A stretch of 58,041 nt of DNA, from contig CAYLPJ010000041.1 in NCBI GenBank assembly GCA_964385465.1, positions 1-58,041 on the forward strand, given 5' to 3'. The stretch's first letter is position 1. Each line of letters starts with the position of its first letter. The notes under the pieces are model-generated. The model saw nothing but the letters and a program-made list of their open reading frames with translations. It was not told where the DNA came from and ran no database searches. Of this stretch, positions 42,157-50,843 are shown one piece after another. This stretch comes from CAYLPJ01 sp964385465 (lineage in GTDB: Bacteria > Planctomycetota > Phycisphaerae > SM23-33). Both the position numbers and the translations under genes were made by a program.

Positions 42157-44475
42157 ATGAGACCTGCGCTGCCGGCGATCGCCGCCGCGGTCGCCCTCGC
42201 CGGGGCGGCCGCCGGAGGGGACGTCCCGGAGAAGTGGCACGGCCTGTGGGCCAGGCAGAAGGGCGCCGCCTCCGTCGCGGTGGACGGCCGCGCCCGCCGC
42301 GACGGCCGCCCCACCCTCCGCGTCGAGCACACCGGGCGGGAGGACTGGAGCCTCAACGCCGCCGAGCGGCTCGCCGTTCGCCCCGGCGAGGTGCTGGAGA
42401 TGTCCGCCGACCTCCGCCTCCGCGGCGAGGGCCGGGCCCACCTGAGCTTCACCACCTACGACGCGGGCGGCAAGGTCGTCCGCTGGACCCACGGCGCCCG
42501 AGGCACGGGCGCCACCGACGGCTGGCGGACCGTGCGGGCGCGGCTGATGGTCCCGCGCGGCATCGCGGCCGCGGTGCCGCGGATCACCGGGCGGGGCCCG
42601 GCCACCGTGTGGATCCACGACGCGACCTGGCGCAAGGCCGAGGAGCTCACCGTGACCGCCGACGCGAAGATGCCCGCGAAGGTCAGCGTCGCCAACGACG
42701 CGCTGAGCGTGACGCTGAACACCGCCGACGTCACCCTCGCCGTCACCGACCGCCGCACCGGGCGGACCGTCCGCCAACTGCCCCCGACCGGCGTGCTGGC
42801 CGTCGCGGCCAGGAAGGTCGCCGGCGGGGTGGACATCGACCTCGCCGAGGCCGCCTCGGCCGCGAGGCTGCGCATGGCGATCCGCCTGGAGCCCGACGCC
42901 CCCGAGCTGACCGTCGCCGTCTCCGGGGAGGGCGAGATGCTCGACCGCCTCGGCCTGCCCGGGCCGTTCCGCACGCCGGCGGGCACGTACCTCGTGGTGC
43001 CCATGAACGAGGGCATCTCCTACCCCGTCGACGACCCGTCCATCCAGCCGAAGCACCTGGTCGCCTACGGCGGGCACGGCATCTGCATGGCGTTCTGGGG
43101 CGCCACCGACGGCGAGGCCGGGCACATGGCCATCCTGGAGACGCCCGACGACGCCCGCATCATGATCGACCGCCGCGAGGGCCTGCTCCACGTCGCCCCC
43201 GCCTGGGAGCCGCAGAAAGGGCGCTTCGGCTACCGGCGCCGCCTGCGATACTGCTTCTTCGACCGCGGGGGGCACGTGGCGATGTGCAAACGCTACCGCC
43301 GCCACGCCCGCGAGGCCGGGCTGCTGGTCACCCTCGCCGAGAAGCGAAAGGCCATCCCCGCCGTCGACCTGCTCGTCGGGGCGGTCAACGTCTGGTGCTG
43401 GGAGAAGGACGCCGTCGGCATCGTCGAGGAAATGCGCCGGGCGGGGATCGACCGCATCCTCTGGAGCCACCGCCTCCCGGCCGAGGACGTCGCCCGCCTC
43501 AACGACATCCCCGGCGTGCTGACCAGCCGGTACGACATCTACCAGGACGTGATGAACCCCGCCAACTTCCCGCGGCTGCGATGGCAGCACGGCGACTGGA
43601 CCACCGAGGCCTGGCCGGACGACCTGATGCTGGATGAGCAGGGCGACTGGCGCCGCGGCTGGCGGGTCAAGTCCAGGCGCGGCGAGATGATCCCCTGCGG
43701 CGTGGTCTGCGACCGCCGCGCGCCGGCCTACGCCGAGAAGCGCATCGCCGCCGAGCTCAAGACGCATCCCTACCGCTGCCGGTTCATCGACACGACCACC
43801 GCCTCGCCCTGGCGCGAGTGCTACCACGCCGACCACCCCATGACCCGCACCGACAGCCGCGTGTGGAAGATGAAGCTGCTGGGGCTGGTCAGCGGGCGCT
43901 TCGGCCTGGTCACCGGCAGCGAGACCGGCCACGACGCCGCCGTCCCGCACGTGCACTACTTCGAGGGCATGCTCAGCCTGGGGTTCTACCGCGTGCCCGA
44001 CGCCGGGCGGAACATGATGAAGCTCTGGCACGACGTGCCCGAACGCGTGGCGAAGTTCCAGCTCGGGCACCGCTACCGCCTGCCGCTGTGGGAGCTGGTC
44101 TACCACGACTGCGTGGTCGCCCAGTGGTACTGGGGAGACTACAACAACAAGCTGCCCGCCCTGTGGGACAAGCGGGACCTGTTCAACGCCCTCTACGGCA
44201 CGCCGCCGATGTTCATGTTCACGCGCGGGCGGTGGCGCGAGCACAAGGACCGCTTCGCCCGCAGCTACCGGGCCGCCGCCCCGATCGCCCGCGCGACCGG
44301 CTACGCCGAGATGACCGATCACCGCTTCCTCACCGGCGACCGCGCCGTCCAGCAGACCGCCTTCGCCAACGGCGTGTCCGTCACGGTGAACTTCGGCGAA
44401 AAACCCTACGCCGACGCCGCCGGCACCCTCGCCCCCGGCGCCTGCCGCGTCGAGGGCCTGGAGCAACGCCGGTAG
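42157..44475 (+). CDS. Secreted glycoside-hydrolase-like protein
   Basis: 772 residues, with a signal peptide (AIAAAVALAGAAAGG). A jelly-roll segment comes first, then a beta-sandwich (VTLNTADVTLAVTDRRTGRT). A TIM-barrel-like region of about 400 residues follows, with conserved aromatic/acidic patches: VNVWCWEKDAVGIVEEM, RCRFIDTTTASPWRECYH and GLVTGSETGHDAAVPHVHYF. The pattern recalls the GH101/GH129-type and DUF5696-type glycosidases, but I cannot fix the family or catalytic residues. The start at 42157 has GAAAGGA. It is the last gene of the 38.7-44.5 kb run. Confidence 0.6.
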   Translation: MRPALPAIAAAVALAGAAAGGDVPEKWHGLWARQKGAASVAVDGRARRDGRPTLRVEHTGREDWSLNAAERLAVRPGEVLEMSADLRLRGEGRAHLSFTTYDAGGKVVRWTHGARGTGATDGWRTVRARLMVPRGIAAAVPRITGRGPATVWIHDATWRKAEELTVTADAKMPAKVSVANDALSVTLNTADVTLAVTDRRTGRTVRQLPPTGVLAVAARKVAGGVDIDLAEAASAARLRMAIRLEPDAPELTVAVSGEGEMLDRLGLPGPFRTPAGTYLVVPMNEGISYPVDDPSIQPKHLVAYGGHGICMAFWGATDGEAGHMAILETPDDARIMIDRREGLLHVAPAWEPQKGRFGYRRRLRYCFFDRGGHVAMCKRYRRHAREAGLLVTLAEKRKAIPAVDLLVGAVNVWCWEKDAVGIVEEMRRAGIDRILWSHRLPAEDVARLNDIPGVLTSRYDIYQDVMNPANFPRLRWQHGDWTTEAWPDDLMLDEQGDWRRGWRVKSRRGEMIPCGVVCDRRAPAYAEKRIAAELKTHPYRCRFIDTTTASPWRECYHADHPMTRTDSRVWKMKLLGLVSGRFGLVTGSETGHDAAVPHVHYFEGMLSLGFYRVPDAGRNMMKLWHDVPERVAKFQLGHRYRLPLWELVYHDCVVAQWYWGDYNNKLPALWDKRDLFNALYGTPPMFMFTRGRWREHKDRFARSYRAAAPIARATGYAEMTDHRFLTGDRAVQQTAFANGVSVTVNFGEKPYADAAGTLAPGACRVEGLEQRR

Positions 44476-44993
44476 AGGCCGGGAACGGAGGAACACGCCG
44501 CGCCGGGCCGCCGCCGTCTCGCGTGCGGCCGACGCGTCCAGCTCCCCGGCGTGATGCCTCCGCGCACGCCCGCTCCCCCTCCCTTCCGCCACTCAAGCGG
44601 ACACCTTGCGAAGACATGTCATGGGCATTCGAATAAACCACAAGACATGTAGCGCAATAACACAATATACAACAAGATGTTGGGGATGTCGACTCGTCTG
44701 GAAACGCAGCAGTCGTTCGCAAGCCCTGAATACAACGTGCAGGGGGCGCTATATCTTCAAGATTCATTACAACAGTAGTTTGCATAGATACACCCCCGCA
44801 CCTGCGGCTGGCAGAGATTTGAATATTCAAAGTTAGATGAAGATTATCGAGAATTTCCTTGCATTGTCGATTGCCGGGGGCATAGGGTCTGCGTTCGGGT
44901 CCACGGAACTCGGATCCCGGCAGCGCATTTCCCGGTTGTTCGCACTGCGCAGGCATGGAGGCCCTCGAAGGCTACGGACAGGAGGTGTCCGCC
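44476..44993. other. AT-rich control region before the XRE regulator
   Basis: 518 bases with no convincing gene. From about 44618 to 44880 the sequence is strikingly AT-rich compared with everything around it. It holds a perfect 14-base palindrome at 44818-44831 and a possible promoter, TTGAAT (44819-44824), 17 bases, GATTAT (44842-44847). A 76-codon frame with a TTG start at 44606 has no protein-like features and I do not call it. Confidence 0.5.
44818..44831. promoter_or_regulatory. Palindrome TTTGAATATTCAAA, candidate operator
   Basis: A perfect 14-base palindrome overlapping the candidate -35 box at 44819, 163 bases upstream of the XRE regulator. It is a plausible autoregulatory operator. 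The link is inferred from position only. Confidence 0.3.
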
Positions 44994-45554
44994 ATGTCAC
45001 AGGCGAGGAAGGAACCGCTGTCTCGCAGGAAGCTCGGGGAGCAGATCCGCAAAGCGCGGGACGAGGCCGGGATGACCCAGCAGGCGGCCGCCGAGGCCGT
45101 CGGAGTCAGCCAGGCGACATGGGCCCGTATCGAGGCCGGCAAGCGGGTGTCGCGGGCCAAGCTGGCCAGCGCCCTGTCGGCTGTCGGCCTGCCCTTTCCC
45201 GACGACGCCGTCCTCGTCTCGGATGCCGGCCCCTTCGCGGTCTGCCTGAATCCCTTTTGTCCCGCCACCGAGCTGCTTTGGTTCTACGGCCGGTCTCAGC
45301 GCGTCCCGGTCCGCCAGGCACCGGACCAGAAAGCCTGTATCTACTGTGGATCCACGAAGATAGCTAAGCTGTGCCCCGGGTGCGGGGCTGCACTCGGCGC
45401 CAGAGTGGCCCCCCATTGTGGCCAATGCGGCCAGCACTTCGTCTCTCCGCGACGAGAGAAGAAGGATGAGCCCTGGGAGATCCAGGTCACCTCCACGCAG
45501 CAGTACGCCGAGATCATCGAGCGAGCCAACACCGGCCCCCTGGCCGCCGACTAA
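44994..45554 (+). CDS. XRE-family regulator with C-terminal zinc ribbons
   Basis: 186 residues. A textbook AGGAGGTG site precedes ATG 44994. Residues about 12-65 are a Cro/C1-type helix-turn-helix (LGEQIRKARDEAGMTQQAAA followed by EAVGVSQATWARIEAGKR). The second half has a lone CLNPFC and then three C-x-x-C pairs, CIYC, CPGC and CGQC, suggesting one or two zinc ribbons. Such fusions may sense metal or contact nucleic acid. It stands alone between glycan-enzyme genes, with an unusual AT-rich upstream region, so it could control itself or its neighbours. No signal peptide. Confidence 0.82.
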   Translation: MSQARKEPLSRRKLGEQIRKARDEAGMTQQAAAEAVGVSQATWARIEAGKRVSRAKLASALSAVGLPFPDDAVLVSDAGPFAVCLNPFCPATELLWFYGRSQRVPVRQAPDQKACIYCGSTKIAKLCPGCGAALGARVAPHCGQCGQHFVSPRREKKDEPWEIQVTSTQQYAEIIERANTGPLAAD

Positions 45555-45879
45555 GCGGCCCCAGATACGTCATGTTGGGTTCCTGGTCCCCGGCCCGCCT
45601 GGCCGCGTTGGCCTGCATCGGCGATTCGCAGCGGAACCGCCTGCTTCGGCGCCCTTGCCAGGAACACACCAGCCCACGCTCGGGCCTCGAAGCGATAGAT
45701 CAGACACAGCCTGGCCCACGAGATTCGTCGAGCTTCCCGGACGCCGGCGACGCGGAGAGGACCCGCTCGCAGGCCGAATCGCTTGCTCAACGGGCTGCCA
45801 CGCCGACTCCGCGTGCCCGGAAGCGCTGGCATTTGAGATTTCCAGAACCCCGACCGCCGCGCGACGCGATCAATACACC
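45555..45879. other. 325-base intergenic spacer
   Basis: It lies between the XRE regulator and the lyase-like gene. I find no hairpin terminator, promoter or gene that I can support; open frames on both strands are compositional. Confidence 0.3.
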
Positions 45880-47892
45880 ATGAGAACCCATTGTCTGTCA
45901 GCGTGTGTGGGCGTGCTTCTGGCGGTCGCGGGCGCGTCGGCCGGGGGCGAGGGCCGGCGGAGCATCATCTTCAAGACGCCCGGGCCGGAGGGGATGGTCA
46001 ATCCCTGCGCGGACCGGATGAACAAGGCCATGCGGAAGTTCAAGAAGAAGCTTCCCGCACAAGGCCGGCGCGAGTACGGGCAGTTCTTCAACTGGGCCGT
46101 CTGGGCCTACCTGTCCGGCGACAGCGAGCACCGCGGCGACCGCCAGTTGCTGACCATGATCCGCCTCTGGCTGGACCAGGCCTTCGAGCGCCTCTCCGCC
46201 GAGCCGGAAGACCCCGCCACGAAGAAGGACTGGCGCCCCGACCGGCTGGGGAAGTGGTTCTTCCACGCCTACTCCACGCCCTACATCGAGATCGTGCAGG
46301 ATGAGCGGGCCATCGCCGCCATCGGGCGGGAGCGCCTGGGCCGGCTGCGGAAGATCCTCGTGGCCAACTTCGAGGGCAACGACGCGGCGAAGCACGCCGA
46401 GCAGATCGAGAAGTACAAGAACTACATCAACATGCTGTACCACCTCTATCCGTACATGCTGGCGGATTACCTCATTACCGGCAGCGGGGACGCCCTGGCG
46501 TTCTGCGAGAAGACCAACGCCCACCTGGCCGAGCAGCAGAACCCCAACGGGTCCTACCCGTACCGCCTGGGCCTCCACGGTCCCGGGCACCGCGAGGCCG
46601 ACTCGATGTACTACCACGCGATCGTCAATCGCGGCCTGTATCTCCATTGGTGGTACACCGGCAGCGAGCGCGCCGAGGCGATACTGAAGAAGTCGGTTCC
46701 CTACTATCCGCTGAGCATCGAGCCGCCGTACCACTTCAGCTCCGGTGCGGACATCTGGTGGAAAGACCAGTGGCGGACGTTCTGGCCGCACCACATCGCC
46801 ATGGTCGCCGCGGCGACCGGCGACGGCGAAAACGCCGCCATCGCCCGGCGCATGGGCGCCGAGGGCAAGAGCGTGGACTGGTTCGACAACGTCATCGGAG
46901 CGCACGCCTACCGCCTGCTGGCCGAGCGAAAGGTCGAGAGCACCCCCGTCCGCGACAACTACATTGTCCGCGACCCGGACATCCGGGGCGTCCGAAGCCG
47001 CTGGGGCGACTGGAGCACGCTGCTGTCGACCGGCTCGTTCGGGTTCAGCAGGACCTCCGCCATGCTGACCGACGGGCAGAGGTTCGACGCCCTGCACATG
47101 GCCCGGCCGGTGTTCCGGACGCGCCCGTACCCCGAGAAGCCCAACAAGGTCGAACCGGGGGTGTATTCCTGCATGAACCGGACGGGCGACGTCGAGCTGG
47201 CCACGGCGATCCGCGGCGAGGCCGGCGCCGTCGGCGTCCGCTACCGCCAGGCGCTGACGGCGAAGACCTGGCGCGAGGAGCAGCCGCTGTCCCCGTGGCG
47301 GACGGACGAAGTGTGGTTGATCGCGCCCGAGGGGCTGGTCGGCCTGATTCGCAGCACCGCGACGACCGCGTGCAAGGGCTGCGAAATGATGCACCAGTAC
47401 CGGTTCATCCACGGCCGCAAGGGCCCCCCGGACGGGCAGTGGTCCACCGGCCGGATCGCGATGAGGGTGTGGAAGACGAACTTCCCGCACCGGATTCGCG
47501 AGCGCGCGCGGCGGTACGTTTTCGACACGAAGAGCAAGAAGGACTGCCAGGTAACGCTCTCGGACTCGGCGCGGTCGCCGCTGGAGGTCCTTCACACGCC
47601 GGGCGCGGAGAAGGACCTGCCGGAGGAAAAGGAGTACGCCGAGGGAACCGTGTACTTCAGCCTCGTCTCCATCACCCCCAAGGGCAACGAACCGGAAGCC
47701 GTGGAACCGACGGAAGTCGCCGGCCGGATCGGCTTCTCTGTGGTCGCCCTCGGCGTCAAGGACTGTGAGGTGAAGTACGATCCCGCATCCGGCGAGCTGG
47801 AGTTGCGGACGTCGATGGACGAGCGTCCTGGCAAGGCGGAATCCCCATCCTCGGGCGGCGAGAGCCGGCCGCAGAAAGCACGCGAAGACTGA
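45880..47892 (+). CDS. Secreted polysaccharide-lyase-like protein
   Basis: 670 residues with a signal peptide (ACVGVLLAVAGASAGG). Residues about 40-330 are helix-rich with repeated aromatic pairs (FFNWAVWAYLSGDSEHRGD, NMLYHLYPYMLADYLITGSG, GHREADSMYYHAIVNRGLYL, IWWKDQWRTFWPHHIAMVAA). This is the pattern of an alpha/alpha-toroid as in alginate or heparin lyases. A beta-sandwich half follows. The C-terminal tail is polar. The family number cannot be set, and catalytic Tyr/His candidates are only suggestive. The ATG at 45880 is chosen for the signal peptide; its ribosome site is weak. It is convergent with the beta-helix gene. Confidence 0.6.
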   Translation: MRTHCLSACVGVLLAVAGASAGGEGRRSIIFKTPGPEGMVNPCADRMNKAMRKFKKKLPAQGRREYGQFFNWAVWAYLSGDSEHRGDRQLLTMIRLWLDQAFERLSAEPEDPATKKDWRPDRLGKWFFHAYSTPYIEIVQDERAIAAIGRERLGRLRKILVANFEGNDAAKHAEQIEKYKNYINMLYHLYPYMLADYLITGSGDALAFCEKTNAHLAEQQNPNGSYPYRLGLHGPGHREADSMYYHAIVNRGLYLHWWYTGSERAEAILKKSVPYYPLSIEPPYHFSSGADIWWKDQWRTFWPHHIAMVAAATGDGENAAIARRMGAEGKSVDWFDNVIGAHAYRLLAERKVESTPVRDNYIVRDPDIRGVRSRWGDWSTLLSTGSFGFSRTSAMLTDGQRFDALHMARPVFRTRPYPEKPNKVEPGVYSCMNRTGDVELATAIRGEAGAVGVRYRQALTAKTWREEQPLSPWRTDEVWLIAPEGLVGLIRSTATTACKGCEMMHQYRFIHGRKGPPDGQWSTGRIAMRVWKTNFPHRIRERARRYVFDTKSKKDCQVTLSDSARSPLEVLHTPGAEKDLPEEKEYAEGTVYFSLVSITPKGNEPEAVEPTEVAGRIGFSVVALGVKDCEVKYDPASGELELRTSMDERPGKAESPSSGGESRPQKARED

Positions 47893-49495
47893 CACGTGAC
47901 CTGCTGCTCGCCGTTGCTCTGGGTTGCCGTGTCGGGAAGGAGGCGACCGGGAAGATGATCGACCTGACCGACGGTGTCGAGCCCTTGGACCCCGCCTCCG
48001 TGCAGGAGCTGGCCGAGGTGAACCACGGCGACTCGGTCCTCCTGCGGACCGGCTGGGAGCGGCGCCGCGGCACGGACGTCGACGCCGAGAGCCCATAGGT
48101 GGACCTCTGATCGAGGCTCTGGTCGCCGATCGGCCGGTCGCTGAACAGGCCTGCCGCCAGGCCTGCCCGGGGTGCGTGCGGATCGAACGCCGGGGGCATC
48201 CGGGGGCCCGACGGCCGGGGACATCCGGCATTCCCGGCACCGTCGGCCGGCGGGGCGACACGGCGGTTGTCGCGGCAGACGTTGGGGCCGTCGATACTCC
48301 CGGTGTGGCGGACGACCCGGGCCACGTTGCCGAGACGGTTGTCGCGAACGACGTAGCGGCCGAGGCGGGCCTTGTTGGTCTGGCCGGCGGGAATGTGGTC
48401 GGCCGTGACGTCGAAATGCGCCAGCGCCGCCGCCTCGGCGACGGTGTTGCCGATCACCCGGTTGCCGTAGCAGCGGTACGTGCTGCCGGTGTGGATCAGC
48501 GACGTCTTGGGGTTGAAGTAGCAGAACGCCCTGTGGAACCGGCCGATTGCCCGGCACTTGTGGACCATGCTGTTGGCGGCGGACATCCGGGTGGCATGGC
48601 TGCCGCCGGCGAACGTGCAACCGTGGATGATCACGTACTCGCTCATGCGGATCTCGTCCTGCCCCAGCCTGCCGTCGCCGTCGTGGTCGTAGGTGAAATC
48701 GTCGTTGACCAGGAACAGCAGCCCGCCGCCGGTGAAGCCGCGGTCGATGCGGCAGCCGATCAGCCCGCCGGCATGGATGCCGTCGTGGTACAGCGCGTTG
48801 CCCGGCGGGCGTGTCCGGTGACACGTGAAGACGCAGTTGCGGTACCAGATGCTGTCGGTCCCCATGCACCCGATCGCCATCCCCACGTGATTGGGCACCT
48901 TCGGGTGGCGGATGTAGTTGCCGAACGTGCAGCCGTCCACCAGTACGCCCTCGACGCAGTCGGAGACCAGGGCGTAAACGTCCTTGCCCTCGCCGTCGAA
49001 GGTCACGCCGCGGATCAGGATGTCGCGCGTCTTCTTGTTCTCGAAGTCGTCGATGGCGTTGGCGTCCCGCTCGATGCGAAGGGCCCTGGCAAAGTCGTGG
49101 TAGTTCAGCGCCGTGCCGCGAAGCCTGCTGGTCCCCGTTACCATCGCCCCCCGTGGGGCGACGATGTGCACGTGCGAACGCTTGAGGATGTGGAACGCCC
49201 CGTACCTTCCCGGGCGCAGGACGATCGTCCCGCCCGTCGCCGGCAGGGCCGCCACCGCTCGGTCGATGCTCTCGCCGGGACTGAGGACTTCCCGCCGCGG
49301 CGGCGAGACGATCCGTTCGTCGTAGTCCGGGCGGTCGGGGTTGAGCGGGTGCTGCGCCCACCAGGCCTCGACGTCCTTGCCGTAGGGCACGTCCGTCGGG
49401 ATGCGGACCTGTCCCGCTGCCGACGCTGCCGCCAGCAGCACCATGCAGCCCGTCAGCCAGCCCAGGGGGCGGCCCAGCGCATAGAGAAAACGCAT
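47756..49495 (-). CDS. Secreted parallel beta-helix protein, C-terminus uncertain
   Basis: The start at 49495 gives a signal peptide (LGWLTGCMVLLAAASAAG). Residues about 60-430 are right-handed beta-helix coils as in pectate lyases and polygalacturonases: AVAALPATGGTIVLRPGRYG, RDILIRGVTFDGEGKDVYAL, GVLVDGCTFGNYIRH, YVIIHGCTFAGGSHATRMSA and GRYVVRDNRLGNVARVV. Likely a glycan-binding or -cleaving surface protein. After about residue 450 the frame becomes Arg/Ser/Pro-rich and runs antisense across a cyclase remnant and 137 bases into the lyase-like gene, so the true end is probably nearer 48100. All minus frames are open there, and a frameshift may have removed the stop. Confidence 0.7.
   Translation of the reverse strand: MRFLYALGRPLGWLTGCMVLLAAASAAGQVRIPTDVPYGKDVEAWWAQHPLNPDRPDYDERIVSPPRREVLSPGESIDRAVAALPATGGTIVLRPGRYGAFHILKRSHVHIVAPRGAMVTGTSRLRGTALNYHDFARALRIERDANAIDDFENKKTRDILIRGVTFDGEGKDVYALVSDCVEGVLVDGCTFGNYIRHPKVPNHVGMAIGCMGTDSIWYRNCVFTCHRTRPPGNALYHDGIHAGGLIGCRIDRGFTGGGLLFLVNDDFTYDHDGDGRLGQDEIRMSEYVIIHGCTFAGGSHATRMSAANSMVHKCRAIGRFHRAFCYFNPKTSLIHTGSTYRCYGNRVIGNTVAEAAALAHFDVTADHIPAGQTNKARLGRYVVRDNRLGNVARVVRHTGSIDGPNVCRDNRRVAPPADGAGNAGCPRPSGPRMPPAFDPHAPRAGLAAGLFSDRPIGDQSLDQRSTYGLSASTSVPRRRSQPVRRRTESPWFTSASSCTEAGSKGSTPSVRSIIFPVASFPTRQPRATASSRSRVSLRVLSAAGSRRPRMGIPPCQDARPSTSATPARRMRDRTSPHSP
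47955..48098 (+). pseudogene. Cyclase (kynurenine formamidase-like) fragment
   Basis: A 47-codon frame behind a good AAGGAGG site. It reads MIDLTDGVEP, then a segment ending GDSVLLRTGWERRRGTD. The VLLRTGW-x(4)-GTD block is the central signature of the cyclase/kynurenine formamidase family, normally about 210 residues. The flanking metal-binding HxGTHxD part is absent, and the frame stops after DAESP. I read it as an internally deleted remnant lying antisense to the end of the beta-helix gene. Confidence 0.4.
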
Positions 49496-49523
49496 GATCG
49501 GCTCTCTTCCGAGTCCACCAGCC

Positions 49524-49551
49524 ATTATGCTCGGAGACGGCCAGCTCACAA
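49524..49551 (-). promoter_or_regulatory. Candidate promoter of the beta-helix gene
   Basis: On the minus strand, TTGTGA (49551-49546) and CATAAT (49529-49524) are separated by 16 bases, 28 bases ahead of the ATG at 49495. A good match in a GC-rich setting. Confidence 0.4.
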
Positions 49552-49749
49552 AGCCCTGTCCCAGGCTTTCTCACGGAATGGCCCCGCCCGTGCGCTGTGG
49601 GGACAAGGGGATCGCGGAGCCCGCGACGCGTGCGCGGCCATGGCGTCGGCGGGCATTCGGCGGTAGACTCCGGGGCGCCTCACGGCGTCCGGACGGTGCC
49701 GGAGTGCGACAGGCATACGCCGAACCACCTGCCCCAAGGAGAACAGGCC

Positions 49750-50736
49750 ATGCACGAGCTCACGAACGCGACCGCATTGACCGCTGCCCTGGCACTGGCC
49801 GCGATGCTCGCGGCGGCCACCGCCGCACCCGCGGGCGAGGGGGAGAAGCCGAAGAAGGTTCCGGTGATCCTGGATACGGACATCGGCGACGACATCGACG
49901 ACACCTGGGCGCTGATCATGCTGCTCAACAGCCCGGAGCTGGACGTCAAGCTCGTCGTCGGCGACCACGGCAAGCCGCAGTACCGGGCGAAGCTGATCGC
50001 CAGGCTGCTGACCGTGGCCGGGCGGACCGACATTCCCGTCGGCGTGGGGATCGGCAAGGGAAGCGGGGGCAAGCAGGCGAAATGGGTGGCCGACTACGAG
50101 TTGTCCGACTACGCCGGCAAGGTGCACGCCGACGGCGTCGGGGCGATCATCGACACGATCATGAAGGCCCCCGAGCCGATCACGCTGATCGCGATCGGGC
50201 CGATGGGCAACATCGAGGCCGCGCTGAAGCGCGAGCCGAAGATCGCCGCCAAGGCCCGTTTCGTCGGCATGCACGGCAGCGTGCGGAAGGGCTACGGCGG
50301 GCGGGACAAGCCGTCGCCGGAGTGGAACGTGCGGGCGAACGTCTCGGCCTGCCAGGCGGTCTTCGCCGCCGACTGGATGCAGGCGACCATCACCCCGCTG
50401 GACACCTGCGGCATCGTGCACCTGGACGGCAAGAAGTACGCGGCCGTCCGCGACGCCGACACGCCGCTGACCGAAGCCCTGATGACCAACTACCGCCTGT
50501 GGCTGAAGGACCCCAAACGCGCCGACAGCCGCAGCAGCACGCTCTTCGACACCGTGGCCGTCTACCTCGCCTTCGACACCGACCTGGTCAAGCTGGAGAC
50601 GCTCCCCCTGCGCGTCACCGACAAGGGCCACACCGTCATCGACGCCGAGAACGGGCACAAGCTTCGCGTCGCCACCGAATGGAAGGACCTCGAGAAGTTC
50701 GAGGACCTGCTCGTCGAGCGGATCACGGCCAGGTGA
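49750..50736 (+). CDS. Secreted nucleoside hydrolase-like protein
   Basis: 328 residues. A signal peptide (LTAALALAAMLAAATAAPAG) is followed by the calcium-site signature of inosine-uridine-preferring nucleoside hydrolases, LDTDIGDDIDD at residues 41-51. TLIAIGPMGNIEAAL and ARFVGMHGSVRKGYGG match the family, although the last reads VGMHGS rather than the usual V.MGG. It would cleave the N-glycosidic bond of ribonucleosides outside the cytoplasm. AAGGAG lies 8 bases before the ATG. It is followed after 107 bases by a large glycosidase-like gene on the same strand. Confidence 0.85.
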   Translation: MHELTNATALTAALALAAMLAAATAAPAGEGEKPKKVPVILDTDIGDDIDDTWALIMLLNSPELDVKLVVGDHGKPQYRAKLIARLLTVAGRTDIPVGVGIGKGSGGKQAKWVADYELSDYAGKVHADGVGAIIDTIMKAPEPITLIAIGPMGNIEAALKREPKIAAKARFVGMHGSVRKGYGGRDKPSPEWNVRANVSACQAVFAADWMQATITPLDTCGIVHLDGKKYAAVRDADTPLTEALMTNYRLWLKDPKRADSRSSTLFDTVAVYLAFDTDLVKLETLPLRVTDKGHTVIDAENGHKLRVATEWKDLEKFEDLLVERITAR

Positions 50737-50843
50737 GGGCGCCCGGTCGGCGAGCGCCGTCCACGGAGGCGGCGCGAGAATTGGATCGCGAAGCTCCGAC
50801 CCATCCGCGCGGAGTCTGCGCCGATCGTCCAAGGAGTGCAGGC

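Noticed and set aside
44606..44836. A 76-codon gene with TTG start in the AT-rich region
   Set aside because: No ribosome site, no protein-like pattern, and composition matching a non-coding island.
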